Shown here in pieces: positions 5,161 to 5,832 of a DNA stretch of 5,832 bases (its first letter is position 1; the number at the start of each line of letters is the position of its first letter). This DNA comes from CAIOSQ01 sp964434345. Its GTDB lineage: Bacteria > Pseudomonadota > Alphaproteobacteria > CACIAM-22H2. The position numbers and the translations under genes are program-made. A model generated the notes under the pieces. The model was not told where the DNA came from. It did not search any database and was given only the letters and a program-made list of their open reading frames with translations. Where the stretch lies: assembly GCA_964434345.1 (NCBI GenBank), contig CAYSUY010000229.1:1-5832 (forward strand). Reading direction: 5' to 3'.

Positions 5161-5832
5161 ACAATATCGGCAAGAACCTGACCCTCTGGGTCGTGATCAT
5201 CGTTCTCCTGGTCGCGCTGTACAGCGTGTTCCAGAGCGGGACGCCCCGCGGGTCGTCGCAGGCGATCGCATACTCCGATTTCATGGTCGAGGTCGACCGC
5301 AACCAGGTCAGTTCCGTCAAGATCAAGGGGCCGAGCATCTCGGGAACGTTCCGCGATGGCCGCGGGTTCGTCACCTATGCGCCGTCCGATCCCGCGCTCG
5401 TCGATCGCCTCCGCGACAAGAATGTTCGCATCGAGGCAGGCCCGGAGCAGGAGCCGACCAACATCTTCATTTCCTCGATCATCTCCTGGCTGCCTTTCCT
5501 GGTGGTGCTCGGCCTGTGGGTGTTCTTCATGCGCCAGATGCAGAGCGGCGGCCGTGGCGCCATGGGTTGCGGCAAGTCTCGTGCCAAGCTGCTCACCGAG
5601 AAAGTCGGGCGCGTCACGTTCGATGACGTGGCCGGGATCGACGAGGCCAAGCTCGAGCTCGAGGAAATCGTCGAGTTCCTTCGCGATCCGCAGAAATTCC
5701 AGCGCCTCGGTGGCAAGATTCCTAAGGGCGTGCTGCTCGTCGGGCCGCCGGGAACCGGCAAGACGCTTCTCGCGCGTTCGATCGCCGGCGAGGCCAACGT
5801 GCCTTTCTTCACCATCTCCGGTTCGGACTTTG
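5157..5832 (+). CDS. ftsH: ATP-dependent zinc metalloprotease FtsH (3' end outside window)
   Basis: The first 225 residues are present and the frame is open at the window end. FtsH is a hexameric inner-membrane AAA+ protease that removes damaged membrane proteins and unstable regulators such as the heat-shock sigma factor and LpxC. Residues 8-25 are the first membrane helix, 26-103 the small periplasmic domain, and 104-125 the second membrane helix. The linker GGRGAMGCGKSRAKLL (131-146) leads into the AAA+ domain, with FDDVAGIDEAK (155-165) and Walker A GPPGTGKT (196-203). Walker B, the second region of homology and the HEXXH zinc site would lie downstream. The GTG start is chosen because it places MNNIGKNL at the N-terminus, the usual alphaproteobacterial FtsH opening, and no in-frame ATG lies between the tilS stop and this codon. 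C138 replaces a residue that is normally Phe in this linker. Confidence 0.97.
   Translation, partial: MNNIGKNLTLWVVIIVLLVALYSVFQSGTPRGSSQAIAYSDFMVEVDRNQVSSVKIKGPSISGTFRDGRGFVTYAPSDPALVDRLRDKNVRIEAGPEQEPTNIFISSIISWLPFLVVLGLWVFFMRQMQSGGRGAMGCGKSRAKLLTEKVGRVTFDDVAGIDEAKLELEEIVEFLRDPQKFQRLGGKIPKGVLLVGPPGTGKTLLARSIAGEANVPFFTISGSDF

Noticed and set aside
1..5832. Search for a novel defence, mobile or biosynthetic system
   Set aside because: Every sizeable stretch is explained by conserved core genes in their familiar order; no transposase, direct-repeat array, attachment site or foreign-looking gene was seen.

Overview
This window is a piece of a GC-rich bacterial chromosome. It carries the distal part of a Tol-Pal cell-envelope cluster, followed by two housekeeping genes. 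All genes read on the + strand, in the order tolA (3' end only), tolB, pal, cpoB (ybgF), tilS, ftsH (5' end only). This order, the high GC content, the Alphaproteobacteria-like FtsH N-terminus and the Tat-type TolB signal point to an alphaproteobacterium, plausibly Rhodospirillales or a relative. The lineage is an inference from gene order and protein style; no marker here fixes the genus.

Layout. Bases 1-303 are the C-terminal domain of TolA. A 52-base gap with a good ribosome binding site leads to tolB (356-1729). A 208-base spacer holds a candidate promoter and a hairpin followed by six T residues, then a strong ribosome binding site before the lipoprotein gene pal (1938-2402). The 265-base spacer after pal is highly structured: two stem-loops, then a perfect 12-bp hairpin that looks like an intrinsic terminator, then a weak candidate promoter for cpoB (2668-3789). 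tilS (3793-5085) begins three bases after the cpoB stop. After 71 bases ftsH starts at a GTG (5157) and runs off the window.

How the genes work together. TolA spans the periplasm from the inner membrane, TolB is the periplasmic beta-propeller, Pal is the outer-membrane lipoprotein that binds peptidoglycan, and CpoB is the periplasmic coiled-coil/TPR protein that links Tol activity to septal wall synthesis. Together they drive outer-membrane constriction at division. TilS modifies the wobble base of tRNA-Ile(CAU). FtsH is the membrane AAA+ zinc protease. These last two are not Tol proteins, but they are commonly found beside the cluster in Alphaproteobacteria.

I see no mobile element, CRISPR array, tRNA or rRNA, and no undescribed multi-gene system. 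The points worth a second look are small: RNA structure in the two spacers around pal, the ftsH start with a nested three-codon reading frame, the Tat-type signal on TolB, the repeat-built linker and paired cysteines of CpoB, and one unusual residue in FtsH.
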